Part shown: in pieces, positions 34,301 through 45,547 of the stretch
How the letters are laid out: every line of letters starts with the position of its first letter
Position numbering within the stretch: the stretch's first letter is position 1
Assembly (NCBI RefSeq): GCF_037975245.1
Contig: NC_092565.1
Location: 14,351,499-14,415,498, forward strand
From: Apostichopus japonicus
Lineage: Eukaryota > Echinodermata > Holothuroidea > Aspidochirotida > Stichopodidae
Direction of reading: 5' to 3'
Length of the DNA: 64,000 nucleotides
Program-made: the position numbers and the translations under genes
Notes under the pieces: generated by a model
The model's database searches: none
What the model was told of the DNA's origin: nothing
The model's input: the letters and a program-made list of their open reading frames with translations, nothing else

Positions 34301-37300
34301 TTATACATTAATGCTATTATCTTGAATGACTATGGCCACCTCAGCCTGCTGCATTACTGCAAGTATGGGATTTATTGCATGGTCAGTTGTTGGCTTTGTG
34401 ATCTATGAATTAAAAACTGGACTCTAATTACATCCAAAGTTTTGGTGTATGAATATTTTTATACAAATGTATAGAAATGTATGTTCCCCCGAGCATGATG
34501 GATATAAATCAGTGGATCACGCATCCATCCAGCTATGAGCAAAGAACTAGGATAAGAAAGACTTTTGTGCTTTTTGCACAAAGTCAACTTTGTTTTTGGA
34601 GTGCAATACGTTACTGCACCGCCTAACACATGTTACCCAGCGGACCAATGACGCTCTCCCAGCAAAGTGCATGATTCCATTAATTTCATGAACGAAACAA
34701 AGGAAATCTGTAAGTTATAAATAACATACATAGATCTGATCACACACTATTACACATGAGATTCACCAGGAAAACATAAAGTGATAAAGTCACATTCATG
34801 AATATTTGCTGTTTTCTGTCTAGAGTTCAATGAATGATATGGGACAGAATAAAAGCCTTGTGCATCCCCTAATGTAAACGAATGACTCTGCTTCTAGTGC
34901 CGTGATGACTGATTTATATATACACGAAGGACTGGTAACGTTAGACGATAAAATGGAAAAGACAGAAAAGAGAGAGAAAAGTCAGGATCAATTCTAGCCC
35001 TGCCTTGCCGGTCCAATTAAACCTTCCTGATGAAGGTAGCCATTAGAGTAATGGAATTAAAACGTTCTTGGCTTTAAAGACAGCCAAACTGATTCCTACA
35101 CGTCTCTCCGGGGACAGTGAGCTCCTGATTGGATGGAACGTTGATTAACGCTTCCGCTCTGTGCAATTTTACAACTATCTATCGGCGGAAGGTATAGCCG
35201 TGGGGCACTTTTCTCCTCCGAGATGGAAGAAAATGAACAGTGGCGAGATAGTACCGTCTATAGTGGCAGATATCGCCGAAGATATGAGTTTATATTTTCG
35301 GAGAATCAAATAGAAAATTAGTCGAGGACTTCCTGTGTGTCATAAATTTGTACAATTGATTTCCTTAAGTGTTCTAAAACTGCACACGGAAGTCATTCGA
35401 CTATACACACAGAAGAGGGCAGGAACTACGGTGCGATTACATGTAGCTATAAATGTCGGTTGATGACACGTGTGAAGTCGTAAATAATATTGATATTCAA
35501 ATCTGTTAGTTCTGTAAATAATTACAGGAAATACTCTTTAATAATACTTTGTTATAATTGTGAAAGCGTTGAGAAATCGGTCACCCACATTTCTCCCCTC
35601 CCTCTTCCCCTTTCGCCCCCTTCTTTCCTTCCTCTCAAATAATAGTTAATATTTCCTCAATCTTTCCTCCCATTTATTGTCACCAGACACTGCAGTTTTT
35701 TAAATATTTTCTTCAATGCTTGCAGATACTAGGAAGGACAATTCCAGCAGGGAGATATGATTGCATAAAATTCGTTTCATATCTTATTGCTGTATGTGTT
35801 GTCCTTGCATTCAATGTGTAATTACCACACAAGTTTTTATGAATCTAGCATTCTGAGGGGAATAAAACATCTGCAAAGAAATCTAAAGACTCTAAAATGA
35901 GACATATTATTCATAACCTTCACAGAAAGGAATAAAAAATATCATCAAATGACATTTCATTTAGCATCAATCATGCAAAACAAGCTTAATGAAAGTGATT
36001 CATTTTTGTCAGGAAGTGGAAGACTATATGTAATTTGGGTAATGAATCATGTCTATATATTTTACTTTTCGGAAAATATGTTGAGATTCAGTTCTAGTTC
36101 AATTTGGGTATATTTATTTCTAGTTGTTAAATACCACTTCTGAACTGCTACATAGTCTATGTAGCAGGAAGGAGGATGAGCAGGAGGCACATAGGGTAGA
36201 AGGAAAGGGGAAGGGGGTGGGAGAGGGACATGTTTCCTAAACATAGAATGTGGTATATTATATAGCTACCATAATTAGCTATATGATAAATGATATAGCA
36301 TACCATATTTTGGTGAGTTGAATCTCAGATGTGAAAGTAGGACTATATATATGATTTAGCAGAGGGCACCTAGGTAGGAGGATGAAGGATAAGGAGGGGA
36401 GCAGGAGGGGGGGAGGGGAGAATACTATTCCACAGTGAGATGCTGCTATGAATTCAATTTGAGATCACATATACCATACAGCAGTGTAGCATTACTAATC
36501 AGCAGTAACACATAGTACCATTTAGCAATAATCATTATTGTCATTATAATCCATTATTTTTTATTATAAATCATTATCAATGCCATTTTGTTCCCCCAAA
36601 ATTACCAAGTTTTGGGAATCCTTCTGGTTAAACGTCCACAATTTTTATAGAATGGCATGGTATTTCAAGCCCTTTATTGTTAATATAAGAGTTAATACTG
36701 TAAGTTCCATAACTAATTACTTTACATCAAGTGCGAGCTTCACACACAAGACTTCATAGTGCATATAAGTGACTTCCATGTGAGCTCTAAGATGTTTCTC
36801 TTCTCATTCAAATTGTTTCAATAAGTAATTTAGTTTCAACAGATAATTACAATAACAACATTTTAGCCTCGACTTCTATATGCAAAATAGGACTATTAAA
36901 TTCATTACTCAATCACAACATTTTCACAATTCAACAATATATTTTCTGTCCATACTTTAATGGCAATACAAAATGATGCTTTTTAACCAGCATCTTTGTA
37001 CGAAAATTTATATATAAAATAAAAAATCAGAATTCCATATTTACTTGTACTCCCACATTAATATGTAAATGCCCAGATGTGCTCAACACACATATATACC
37101 TCATCTGATTCCTGTTTGCACGTTGAGCTATCAACAGGCCACTTATTCAAAACGCCATCATGGTTTACTCTTGGTAAATATTAGTCAAGTCTTTTATTTC
37201 TGCATTCAGTCGACAGATACCTTCTAAAGTGGCCTCAAATAGACTGAGCTAGTATTATCACCATCCTCTCTGTCTCAATTATAAGAGAGAAGCATCGAAT

Positions 37301-40300
37301 AGACGGACAGAGTAAACCATACAGGTGTCTTAATGAGCAAACATATACTGTAGCCAATAGGGGATAAGGGGGGGTGCTTCAGAATCTATATAGTGCCACA
37401 AGACCACTCTTTAATGACTTCTTTCCTCTCTCCTAAATATTTGGAAGAACATTACACCATGAGTGTAGAATTTCAAGTCACGTTTCTCCGATTAATAATT
37501 CATTTGTCACGAAAGTATATATCCAGAGGCACATATCAAACTGTACAGTAAACGTGACTGATGTCTCATTTTTCTCACAAAGGTGAAAGAAAAATTGCAG
37601 TTGTGTTTTGAGATAATTGGAATTCAATCACATTTACGTTCTTGCAGCAGTTTATATTTGGCTACCCTTTCCTGCATGTGACCGACATTTTTTATCTGTA
37701 CAGCATTTCAAAGCAAGAAATAATTTGTATAAATTCCACATTATTTACAAAAAATCGTGGTGGTTGTATCTAATGCAAGGAGCATATAAACCATAGCCAG
37801 GGTTTTGATGGCAGTTATATACCATCTATAAAACACTGGTCAGTGTATTAAATGTTAATTGTGTGTGTGGGAGGAAACTGTTTGCTATATATCAAGGCAA
37901 ATGTAAAAGTATTATGTAAGTAACTTTGGTAGATTTTCAATATGATAAATGATTTTGTTGTTGTTGCAATTGACAAAATGCTATTTGAAAATATAGAGTG
38001 AAGAATAGAAAGGTTTCTTCAAACCCTGTGGAGGTCACATCAGTTAAAATGAGAGTTACAATGCTGTAGCCTAGGGCAACACTTCTAACATGGCTATATG
38101 ACATTAGACTAAAGGCCTATATTTAGCCTATAATTCTGAACAGTTCCAGCCATATGATGCATTATTGTACAAACTCAGATTGTCCAGAACAGTATATATC
38201 AATGCTGTTCCAAAGGAGTCCTATTTGAATTGATGACCAATAGCCTTAATAAGTTAAGCCTGTTGTCATCCTAACAATAGGTAGTTAGCAAGCCCTTGTT
38301 CACTCTGTATAAGTACCCTAATCTCCTCAGACTAAGCTCTGCCTAATTTGCATACTGGGGAAGACAGCTAAAGGAGCTGTTGTTATGCTTTACTGGTTTT
38401 AATGAATAGACGATCAGATTTGGCAAATCCCTTATTCCCTGTACTCAGATCTAAACTAGTGTCAACTACACAGAGCAATATTATTGTTCTGTACTAATTC
38501 TCTTAATTGCATCTTGTACATTGTCTTGACTCTTGGATCTGACCCCAGAGGTCACCAATTTTCCAAATGTTCAAAGTCAAGCAATACTTAGGTAAGGAGG
38601 TTTATATTGCATATGTATGGTTCCCATGCTTCCAACTTATTAGATTTTCAAGTTTTTTTTACTGTGAAGCTTAACATGAGGACATAATTTTTTAGACTAC
38701 CACCTACACTGTAGTAAGCCTAACAGTTGCTACTCTTGCAATATGTTCAGTGTGCTTTTAATACACCCAGCTATCATTAAATTGGAAATTAAATCAAAAG
38801 TCACAAGTGCATATATATATTTATCTAACATTAACAGCCCCATACACTTTTTATACGAAATCATGAAACCAAGTCAGCATTAAACAAGGATTTTTCTCAT
38901 TTTTCCCTGACTAAACTTCACAATTCCAGGACTTTCAAGACCCAGCAAATAGGTTTCTTATATTCATTTTTAGATTAAAACAATGTTTGGGTTATTATTG
39001 TTAATTAGTACTGCAATGTTAGCACTCAAATATATATCAAACAATTTAATACTTGACTATTCTTTCTCTCTTATAAGCTTAAAGGTTCCCTGCAGTACAG
39101 TACTGTACATCTGGTACCAAACTTTCTGACAGTCTTACCATTAAACAACAAAATAGTTATGTTTATTGATTACATGAGCAAAATAGTACAGTGTCCTCCA
39201 TTTTGCATGAATGATTTTATCAATGTCACCTGCACTTCTTTAGAAATATGTTTCAACATATAATATCATATCAACATATATGTATTCAAGCTGACTTTCT
39301 TTGTACCCTTTTGCACCATGAGACTCCTAGCTGCTCGTTTTTAAATTTATGTCATTTATATAGATGTTAATAACATTGAAATTAATTAAATAACCTGGCA
39401 GAAGGGAACTTTAAAGAAAGTTATGAAAGTTTTTATCAATTAAGTTAATTTAGTAAGCAATGTCAGTGAAGTTGTTAGTCAGTGTTCGGGCACCCTCATG
39501 TTAAAATCTATCAACATACTTAAGAGTGTACACAGTAGATATATATGTAATCTGTTTATGAAATTTACTGACATGTATGCTAAGAAACACATGTTTATCA
39601 TGCAGTCACCCTCATATAGTGACAGTTACTATAATAATTCAATTGCACTATTTATACACACATTCTAACAAGGTGGTAAACTTTAAAGCAGGAAATATGA
39701 TTCCACAGACATGACTACAGAAATGAGGGGGGGGGGGGGGGTGGGGGATTGGAAGTATGGTATAGGGACTGTATGTGACTGTATGTAAGATTACCAATTA
39801 ACTTACATCTAATTGCTCATGCTAAATATGAAATACCATACGTCACAAATGTAGTTAAAATGATTGCAAAATGATAGCACCATTCTGCATCTATTAGCCG
39901 CCTCCACCCCAGGGCAAACATCACCCAAAATTTGTTCCTTCCTCCCCCACCACAAAAATAAATGGCTACAAGCTCGGACTAGAAGAACCCAGAGAAGTAG
40001 AGGAACTGACTATGGAAGATTATCAGTCAATACAATACATCAGTATCACAAACACAGTTTTTAAGGGCCTAGTATAGGCCAATACTACTGCTATATCCAG
40101 AAAGTACGCAAAATTCTCGGTTTCACTCATAAAACAACTGCAGTACAACTACTCTCTCTGGTTAAAAAGGACTCTAAACTCTAAACCCTTTTGGAATCAT
40201 GCCCGTTTCAAGCACAGTATTTCCTGCATGTAGTTTGCAAAATGAGTAATATTGCAAGTGCTTTTGGATTTTTTATCCTTTCCTCAATGCATAGTTCAAA

Positions 40301-43300
40301 TTACTACTTAATACCAACCATGAATCTAAGGATTTGAGGTCACTACCAAATCATACCACTACACACAGGAAGAGTACACTTCCTAAGCTGAACAGGTTTG
40401 TGCTTCCATTGTTTACTTGAACTACAGTCCAAAGATATTACAACACAAACCAACAAACTAATATTGCAGGTCACCTTGTCAAAAAACTTTGTACTGCAAC
40501 TCCGGCCATCCTAGCCAAATTCATATATGTACAGCTGAGGCTCCCCACGGTAGCAACTGACAGGACACGGACAGGTACTAGCTGATAAGATGTATGCCCT
40601 TATAAAATAAACTGATCAACTCAAGGACTTATCTAATTGCTGTCTTTTAAAACTCAATATTGTCACAAGAAACAGTAGTCATCTGACATTTCTACTCAAG
40701 CTGAATGGCTTGGTTGTCAAGGAAAAGAAGTGTGTTTTGAGCATAAATATCAAAGCAAGTAAAGGGAGAGAGCTTCTGAAAAGCTAGCTAACAGTAATGA
40801 AAGTTTTCTTTGCTTTGGGCGAGGGGATCTTTTTCGGGGGGGGGGGGGGAAGGGGGGAAATTTTTAGTTCACTCATTACTACATAAAGACCTAAATGTTT
40901 CTCTAACTAGATGTTTACTATTTTATATGTAATGTTTGCATATGCATGGTAGCATAGGTAAAAACAAAGGAAAGATACAAGGTACATCCAACTGTATAGT
41001 AGCGAGAGATGGGCTTTGCAGAACCGGGAGTATATAAATTTCTTTTCTACCATGCAGTGACAATAAAACATTCTTAAACACAAGTATGGATGATATTGCA
41101 TTTATAGTTTTCCACGTTATCGGACTGATATTTTTGTAATATCTTTGATGTGACATGCGCCCTCTACTAACAATTATCCTTGTTACCACCATTGCAAACT
41201 AAATTAACGTCTCCCCAATTCTCCACTCAACCACCAGGAGATCTAGCTGAGGAGATAATCCAGCTGAGGAGATAATCCATTTTGACAATAAATAGAAAAG
41301 GAAATTAAGAAGATAACGAAACAAAAAATAAACAAAAAAATATTGGCTTAACATATAAACCACAAAAGTACATTCACTGATTAGGCTTAGCTTCAAGGCC
41401 AAGTTGTCATGAGAAGTTAGTCAAAGGCCGTTAGCATCAGGAGATAATCGAATCCAACTAGATGGGCAAAGCTGACAATACCAAACTGAGAGGTTCTACT
41501 ACAACCCCTCCCCATCCCCTCCCCCTTCCCTTCCCCCTTCTTGAGAATATTTAGTTAGTCTATATTACTGTAGAGATGGTCAACATGTGAATATAACTCC
41601 AAAATGTTTCTATGTTGCTATTTACATATTGCTATCATATTTTATCTAAATTCTGTTAAATCCTGGAATATCATCATCTTCCTCTTATGTTGTGATTTTG
41701 TTGGGGATGGGAAATATTTAATCTCCCTATTTTTGTGAAAGAGAGGTTGGCAAGGTCTGCAATAATGATTATGCACTACATTCTATATTAAACTTTAAAA
41801 ATCACAATAATTAATTAATTTGCATAATATCAGAGGAGATACCAGAGGAGATGGGGTCTGTATGAGGGAGAAGAGAAAGGGAAAGGGCAAGTGGGAGGCG
41901 GGAATTGGTTTAAATGAGGGACGCATTCAGTTAACTTTCACTACTCTTACCAATCCACTTCCCTATACCTCTACAACTGCTATATTTCACACTTTACTGC
42001 TTCATATGTAACTGCTGAACATAAAATCCTACCCATTGGCTTTTATCGTTTGACATAAAGCCCCCCCCCCCCCTCCCTACTCGACAAAATATTTGCAGAT
42101 AAACCTCCAACTGTTTTCGCCTTCACATTTTTATTCCGAAATCCTGTCCTTGTTCAGTCTCGAACCCAAGTTTACGAAATTTAATTATAACTCACCGAGA
42201 TTGCAACCTACACAAAAATTTATAGCAATGAGATTTCTAAACTAAGACCTCAATAATTGACCCATGAGGGAAAAGCTGGCAAACAACCCACCGGGGCCAA
42301 TTCAGTCAAGCAAAACAAAAACGTCAGAGTCGACGAAATATGAGATTTAGGCAGCGCGGCAGCCTAGATTAGAAACTTAAGTGTCTGAAGCATAATAAAT
42401 TTGGACAACTGAATTTACGACTGCAGAGCAAGAAATCTCTCTCTCTCTCTCTTTCAATCGGACTATGGATCTGCTCCCCGGACAATGTTCTGCAAGGAAT
42501 CGTAACTGCGCATATAGGATCCTACGATATCCGAGGATTAATGCTGCAAAAATTGAGGTTGGGTTCAGGTATTCCCAATATTCTAAGTATGTATTTAGAC
42601 ATTGCGAGTTAGTAAACACTAACATTCACGCAAATTCAAATAATATGAGAAGTTCATGCATTAATAATGTAGTTAAGATGATATATGCAGCAGCCTTTGT
42701 GTTTTTTTTCAATGTGCACGAAGCAACGAGGCAGATATTACTGTTTTAAGAACCGCATAATGTTACAAACAACTCTTGACAATCAACGTACTGCGTCTCA
42801 TAAAGCAAAGAAGCAAATTTGACATTAAACAATTGTTCAAACCGCGGTTACAGTCATCTATATCTCCGTTTATCCTGATCGCAGTGTTGAACCATACGGT
42901 TTCGGTCAGAAGTAAAGTGTATATGCCAATCAGGCCCTGTCATAGTTTTAAACTTGTAAGATAAACATACTTCAGGGTTGACCCTGGATCAGTGTTGACC
43001 TCATACTATAATCCGTTAGCACTTCACATCACACAGCTTAGGTAAATTTTGCCCTTTTTGCTCTTGTAAACAAACTTTCTGATCGATGACAGAGCACAGA
43101 TCTGATAAAAACCATTTGAATTTCTTTTACTGTTGAACACAAAGCTCTGGGTCTGATCCCGAAAGTAAACGCATGCCTACGTGGATGAAAGAGGTAAAAT
43201 CTCACCTGTCATTGTAAAAATGCCGACGATAACTCCTATATTCCTACCGGCGACCATGACCTCCTCCGAGTCAGTTTGTCCCTTTGTCTTTCTGGCTGCC

Positions 43301-43371
43301 CATAGCCCGACCGTCAAGATCAACAGATAGAAGAGCGCAATGGCCACTATACCACCCCAATGAGCTGCCAT
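21712..43371 (-). CDS. SLC5A7: SLC5A7: high-affinity choline transporter CHT1, 8 coding exons
   Basis: CHT1 is the Na+- and Cl--dependent plasma- and vesicle-membrane transporter that takes choline into cholinergic terminals for acetylcholine synthesis. Eight exons (43371-43206, 31888-31781, 30602-30447, 29700-29552, 29057-28935, 28287-28134, 23408-23194, 22392-21712) join in frame to 1752 nt, 583 residues; human CHT1 has 580. Family signatures appear in order: [89 protein letters not shown] and FPQLFCV. A 13-helix SLC5 topology is expected. The start has A at -3 and G at +4. Intron 1 spans 11.3 kb. A splice acceptor 24 bases upstream of the ATG indicates a non-coding first exon further upstream. 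The end of exon 7 is embedded in a six-copy 81-bp tandem repeat of splice donors. Confidence 0.96.
22393..22780 (-). other. SLC5A7 intron 7, part outside the donor array
   Basis: Unique AT-rich intron sequence between the end of the 81-bp array and the exon 8 acceptor. The SLC5A7 exon 7 frame stays open beyond the array to a stop at about 22663. Confidence 0.7.
22781..23266 (-). repeat. Six-copy 81-bp tandem array of SLC5A7 exon 7 end plus 5' splice site
   Basis: The plus-strand motif ATACTCACA (or ATACTTACA) recurs at 22781, 22862, 22943, 23024, 23105 and 23186, exactly 81 bases apart. Each unit holds about 57 nt of the coding end of exon 7 and about 24 nt of the start of the intron. All six keep a consensus donor (five GTGAGT, one GTAAGT at the 23024 copy). 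Because 81 is divisible by three, the frame stays open across the array, giving 27-residue repeats of the type [24 protein letters not shown]. Confidence 0.95.
23194..23408 (-). CDS. SLC5A7: SLC5A7 coding exon 7 (shortest form)
   Basis: Acceptor TATTTACAG|; first consensus donor AGT|GTGAGT at 23193. Encodes [20 protein letters not shown], then [20 protein letters not shown] and [14 protein letters not shown]. This end matches the human protein (MFARNIYQLSFRQN) and joins exon 8 in phase 0. Five further in-frame copies of the exon end plus donor follow downstream, so longer forms of the exon are possible. Confidence 0.93.
23409..25685 (-). other. SLC5A7 intron 6, part near exon 7
   Basis: AT-rich intron sequence with a G-run at 24803-24812 and a (CA)n microsatellite at 25411-25430. 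No exon or gene recognised. Confidence 0.6.
25686..26939 (+). mobile_element. 1-kb TTAA-flanked transposon, copy 2 with internal duplication (SLC5A7 intron 6)
   Basis: TTAA at 25686-25689 and 26936-26939 bracket termini AGGAATTGTCTGGTGG and, on the other strand, AAGGATTGTCTGGTGG. It is the inverted counterpart of 4417-5423 but about 250 bp longer, because an internal block of about 236 bp is tandemly duplicated (26246-26481 and 26482-26717). No transposase is encoded. Confidence 0.87.
26246..26717 (+). repeat. 236-bp tandem duplication inside the TTAA element
   Basis: The sequence GTAGCCTA(A/C)ATGCGAACATT starts at 26246 and again at 26482, with the blocks near-identical. The copy at 4417-5423 carries the block only once. 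Confidence 0.88.
27005..27530. repeat. CAC/CAT trinucleotide region with ~183-bp higher-order repeats
   Basis: Built from CACCAT/ACCACT-type triplets. The larger text ATACTGATCACCACTATTAC recurs at 27068, 27249 and 27433, so units of 181-184 bp have been duplicated. Open frames here, rich in H, T and P, are products of the triplet composition. Confidence 0.88.
27601..28133 (-). other. SLC5A7 intron 6, part near exon 6
   Basis: Starts with an ATATATGTCGT inverted-repeat cluster at 27606-27650; the rest is AT-rich intron with nothing recognised. Confidence 0.6.
28134..28287 (-). CDS. SLC5A7: SLC5A7 coding exon 6
   Basis: Acceptor ATTTGTAG|, donor ACTG|GTAATT; 154 nt. Encodes [20 protein letters not shown] and the helix [20 protein letters not shown]. 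The [14 protein letters not shown] signature is near-invariant in CHT1. Confidence 0.95.
28288..28934 (-). other. SLC5A7 intron 5
   Basis: GTAAGT...TTTGTAG intron that includes the 28440-28560 tandem repeat and a G-rich tract at 28876-28905. No exon recognised inside. Confidence 0.7.
28440..28560. repeat. ACTGATAACAAACTATA tandem repeat
   Basis: Short tandem units of GATAACAAACTATA-type sequence repeat about seven times in SLC5A7 intron 5. Confidence 0.8.
28935..29057 (-). CDS. SLC5A7: SLC5A7 coding exon 5
   Basis: Acceptor GTCTTGCAG|, donor TTG|GTAAGT; 41 codons. Encodes [20 protein letters not shown] and the following [20 protein letters not shown]. This extracellular-loop region is weakly conserved, but phase and flanking exons fix it. 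Confidence 0.9.
29058..29551 (-). other. SLC5A7 intron 4
   Basis: GTAAGC...TTGCAG intron with a G-rich tract at 29221-29252; nothing else seen. Confidence 0.7.
29552..29700 (-). CDS. SLC5A7: SLC5A7 coding exon 4
   Basis: Acceptor TCCCGCAG|, donor CTG|GTAAGC; 149 nt. Encodes [20 protein letters not shown] and [20 protein letters not shown], the central SLC5 helices including the YTDVVQ signature. Confidence 0.95.
29701..30446 (-). other. SLC5A7 intron 3
   Basis: GTAAGA...CCCGCAG intron; T- and A-runs, nothing else seen. Confidence 0.7.
30447..30602 (-). CDS. SLC5A7: SLC5A7 coding exon 3
   Basis: Acceptor CCTCACAG|, donor CTTG|GTAAGA; 156 nt. Encodes [20 protein letters not shown] and the [20 protein letters not shown] helix. 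Confidence 0.95.
30603..31780 (-). other. SLC5A7 intron 2
   Basis: GTAAGT...CCTCACAG intron containing a G-rich tract (30640-30672), the TTTGACCTCC repeats and an exon-like open stretch at 31465-31549 that does not fit the transporter frame. Confidence 0.65.
31010..31345. repeat. Degenerate ~150-bp TTTGACCTCC repeat, about three copies
   Basis: Units with TGACCTTTGACCTCCAC followed by A-rich AAAACAATAG and GGGTTCT recur near 31045, 31170 and 31315 in SLC5A7 intron 2. The second and third copies also share CATGAAGTTCA-type text. A related single copy occurs near 49190-49235. Confidence 0.65.
31781..31888 (-). CDS. SLC5A7: SLC5A7 coding exon 2
   Basis: Acceptor AATTTCAG|, donor CTAG|GTAAGT; 108 nt. 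Encodes [20 protein letters not shown] then [16 protein letters not shown]. The loop after NGTAE is two residues shorter than in human (YSLGLIWAQ against VPGYGLAWAQ). Confidence 0.95.
32171..32373. repeat. Three-copy ~67-bp tandem repeat
   Basis: CTGTAGATCACACACTGAG starts at 32171 and recurs at 32239 and 32306 (the third copy has GAGATCC). Period 67-68 bp, in SLC5A7 intron 1. Confidence 0.88.
32374..32560 (-). mobile_element. Possible tRNA-related SINE remnant
   Basis: The minus strand has GCTAGCACGCTTGATTAGAG then GCTAAGAGCCTGGGGTCCAG, which resembles a decayed tRNA-like head with a weak B-box-like GGGATCAATTTC. It is followed by a GC-richer body unlike the AT-rich intron around it. The A-box is poor; it could be another repeat type. 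Confidence 0.35.
33051..33300. repeat. Five-copy ~45-bp minisatellite
   Basis: CCATTGTTACCAAGGGACTC-type units start at 33074, 33120, 33166, about 33210 and about 33254, with ATTTTCATGTTCTTTGTTTA between. In SLC5A7 intron 1; the open frame through it is a by-product of the repeat. Confidence 0.85.
33890..34400. repeat. Degenerate repeat region in SLC5A7 intron 1
   Basis: Loosely repeated modules of the kind GTTACTGCATTTTGTGATCT and TAATCTTG(T/C)ATGA with a spacing of roughly 100 bp. Too diverged for unit borders to be fixed by eye. Confidence 0.45.
34401..43205 (-). other. Bulk of SLC5A7 intron 1
   Basis: About 8.8 kb of AT-rich sequence with no recognised exon, RNA gene or coding similarity. 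It contains G-rich tracts (36190-36230, 36395-36420, 39727-39744, 40838-40858), a C-run at 42060-42073, a (CT)n run at 42437-42452 and a two-copy AGCTGAGGAGATAATCC duplication at 41245-41279. Confidence 0.55.
43206..43371 (-). CDS. SLC5A7: SLC5A7 coding exon 1
   Basis: Encodes [20 protein letters not shown] through IVGIFTMT plus one base of an alanine codon; donor ACAG|GTGAGA. Contains transmembrane segment 1 and the [20 protein letters not shown] loop typical of CHT1. Confidence 0.95.
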
Positions 43372-43395
43372 TGTCCTGATGCTAGCTGACGAGTT
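43372..43395 (-). other. SLC5A7: Probable 5' UTR part of SLC5A7 exon with splice acceptor
   Basis: On the minus strand CTACATTTTCAG| lies 24 bases upstream of the ATG, a good pyrimidine-rich acceptor. This implies that the start codon exon is the second exon and that the promoter and a non-coding exon lie above 43.4 kb. The non-coding exon itself could not be located. Confidence 0.5.
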
Positions 43396-45195
43396 CTGAA
43401 AATGTAGTATAGTTCCTTAACAGCTCTCGTTTTGGCTTCTTGCGATAATTTGATCTGTGGAGAGAAATGATACGGTTATTTATAGTCAATACACATTTCT
43501 CAGAAGGAAAATATTGATAACATCCTAGCGCTCACACAAAAAGGTTACAATAGTACACGGAGTTGATTAAAATGAAAAAGTGGCGTACCAATTTATTAGG
43601 TTTTACAGAATTTAGCCCCCCAATGATTTTTCTTTCCAGCAATCACAACTTTTTAGTCCACAGTTATCTTGAAGTAGAACAAAATACAATGGTAATCTCT
43701 CAGTATCTGAAAAGAAAATATTTCACTTTGAAATCTTGACAAAATTACACTTTTCTAAAACGTTCCGTCTGTTTTGCTCGCACAGTCATCACACCAGCAT
43801 ATGAAACATTGTCAGGGATGAGCTTTAAGCTCCTAACCTCATGGATGGCAACTGCAGTTGGTGAATCTTGAATAACGTAACCTTGGATACAGAACAGTTT
43901 GTGTTAAAACAAATGAGGAACACAAAAAATACTGTCAAGCTGACATGCCAAAACCTTGTAACAATATCAGACCTACTGTACGCTTGGCTGATGAAACAGT
44001 CTGCATTTGCAAAAGAAATTTTTCAACAAAATTAAATGTGACCATTCGATCCTTCTTTAACACCACCCACATGCCTACTGTAAAGGCATGGCGATAACAC
44101 ATGGTACATGTCATCCGAGAACTGCATGGATGTGTGAAGGAATAATTTCCCCTACGTAATCGTTTCCCTATAAAAGTTATAGGAAACTCCTACGTGAACT
44201 TGAAAGAGGACAGAAATTAAATACATAATCACTTTTGATATTTTTACAACAGAGAGATAAATTCAATCAGCAAACCTCGAAACAAAAAGCCACATTTGCG
44301 GACGGCATCCGCTATTGCATCCTTGAAAGTGACTAATTGGTTATAAAAGCCACGGTGATATATGAAGATAAAAATTACAGGCGTATGAGTGAATTGGCAT
44401 CCAAAGTTGTGAAAGTTTTTGCTGGTTCAATACTGGTGGCTCTTAATTAGAAAGACCAGCACAGAATCAATACAGACGTTCTTTTCTTTCTATAAGCTCG
44501 AGCATGCAACTTCCGAGAGCTATTTATAAAGTTCATGGAAACAAAAAGATATTACAGGAAAGGAAAAAAGAAATATTGGCGGTCGACTTGTTTCCTGTAT
44601 ATATGTAGTCACTGGACTCGTTGAGCGAGTGAGTGACCGTGGGTAGGTTGAACACAATAGACTAGGAGATCAATGTACCGGTGCTTTTTAAAATTAATCT
44701 GTGAAATGCTGAGGAGAGAGGTATTGCTGAAGGAATTGTATTGACAACTTTATCTAATACATTGCTGAATTCACACAACACATCTGTTAGGGAATATAGC
44801 CTATCACTATTTGTCCCTGACTTTTTGCTCGTTAAAAATTATGCTAAACAAAAATTTCCAAAAATAAATTTCCTGAGGGTACGTTACAGTTTATTATACT
44901 CATCCATTCATCATTCCCATAGGTATGTAGATTGAGAATGGTTAAATGAGAAACAATTATGCAATTCTGTGAGATTATTTGGATGAGTCTGGAGGAGGCA
45001 ATAAAGATGCTATATTTAGAATCCAGTGCAACTGTCTGAAAGGTTTAAATTCCTTTGAGGAAATTCCCTTACGATGCCAAGAACATGACTTAATTGTCAA
45101 CATTTTGCATCTATATGAACATTTTGGATCTGGGTATTGTAGGATTTTTGGAAAGTATAAAATAATTACTATCAATGGTGTGAAAATCAGGAGGT
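43396..45195. other. Upstream region of SLC5A7
   Basis: No coding gene recognised. It may hold part of the 5' intron, the non-coding first exon and the promoter of SLC5A7, but no element could be placed. Confidence 0.4.
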
Positions 45196-45547
45196 TTAAA
45201 GGGAGTGAAGACTCGCGCACAAAGAAATGTCTGATGCCGGTAATCTGACCTAGTCTCGAATGAGGTGTAACAGAAGTTTTAGACACCACCATCGATCCCA
45301 GAAAATACACACAGCTTGCTACCGTCGGTAATTAGACACTAGTGTACAGTCAATACATGCAGCTACGGTCAATACCCACAACACAGTGTACATAGCAGCG
45401 ATGGACATTTCAGGTCTAGATTAAAGATAACAAGGTATCATGTTTCATTATTGTCTGCATTTTGTAGTGACAAGAAGAAAACTACACTTTTTTTCAGATT
45501 TTTCAGAGGGCGGCACGCGGTTTGGGGCGAGTCTTCAATGCCTTTAA
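45196..45547 (+). mobile_element. TTAA MITE family A, copy upstream of SLC5A7
   Basis: 352 bp bounded by TTAA at 45196-45199 and 45544-45547, with left end AGGGAGTGAAGACTCGCGC and right end the complement of AGGCATTGAAGACTCGCCCC. Same family as 8011-8382 and 17995-18366. Confidence 0.87.
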
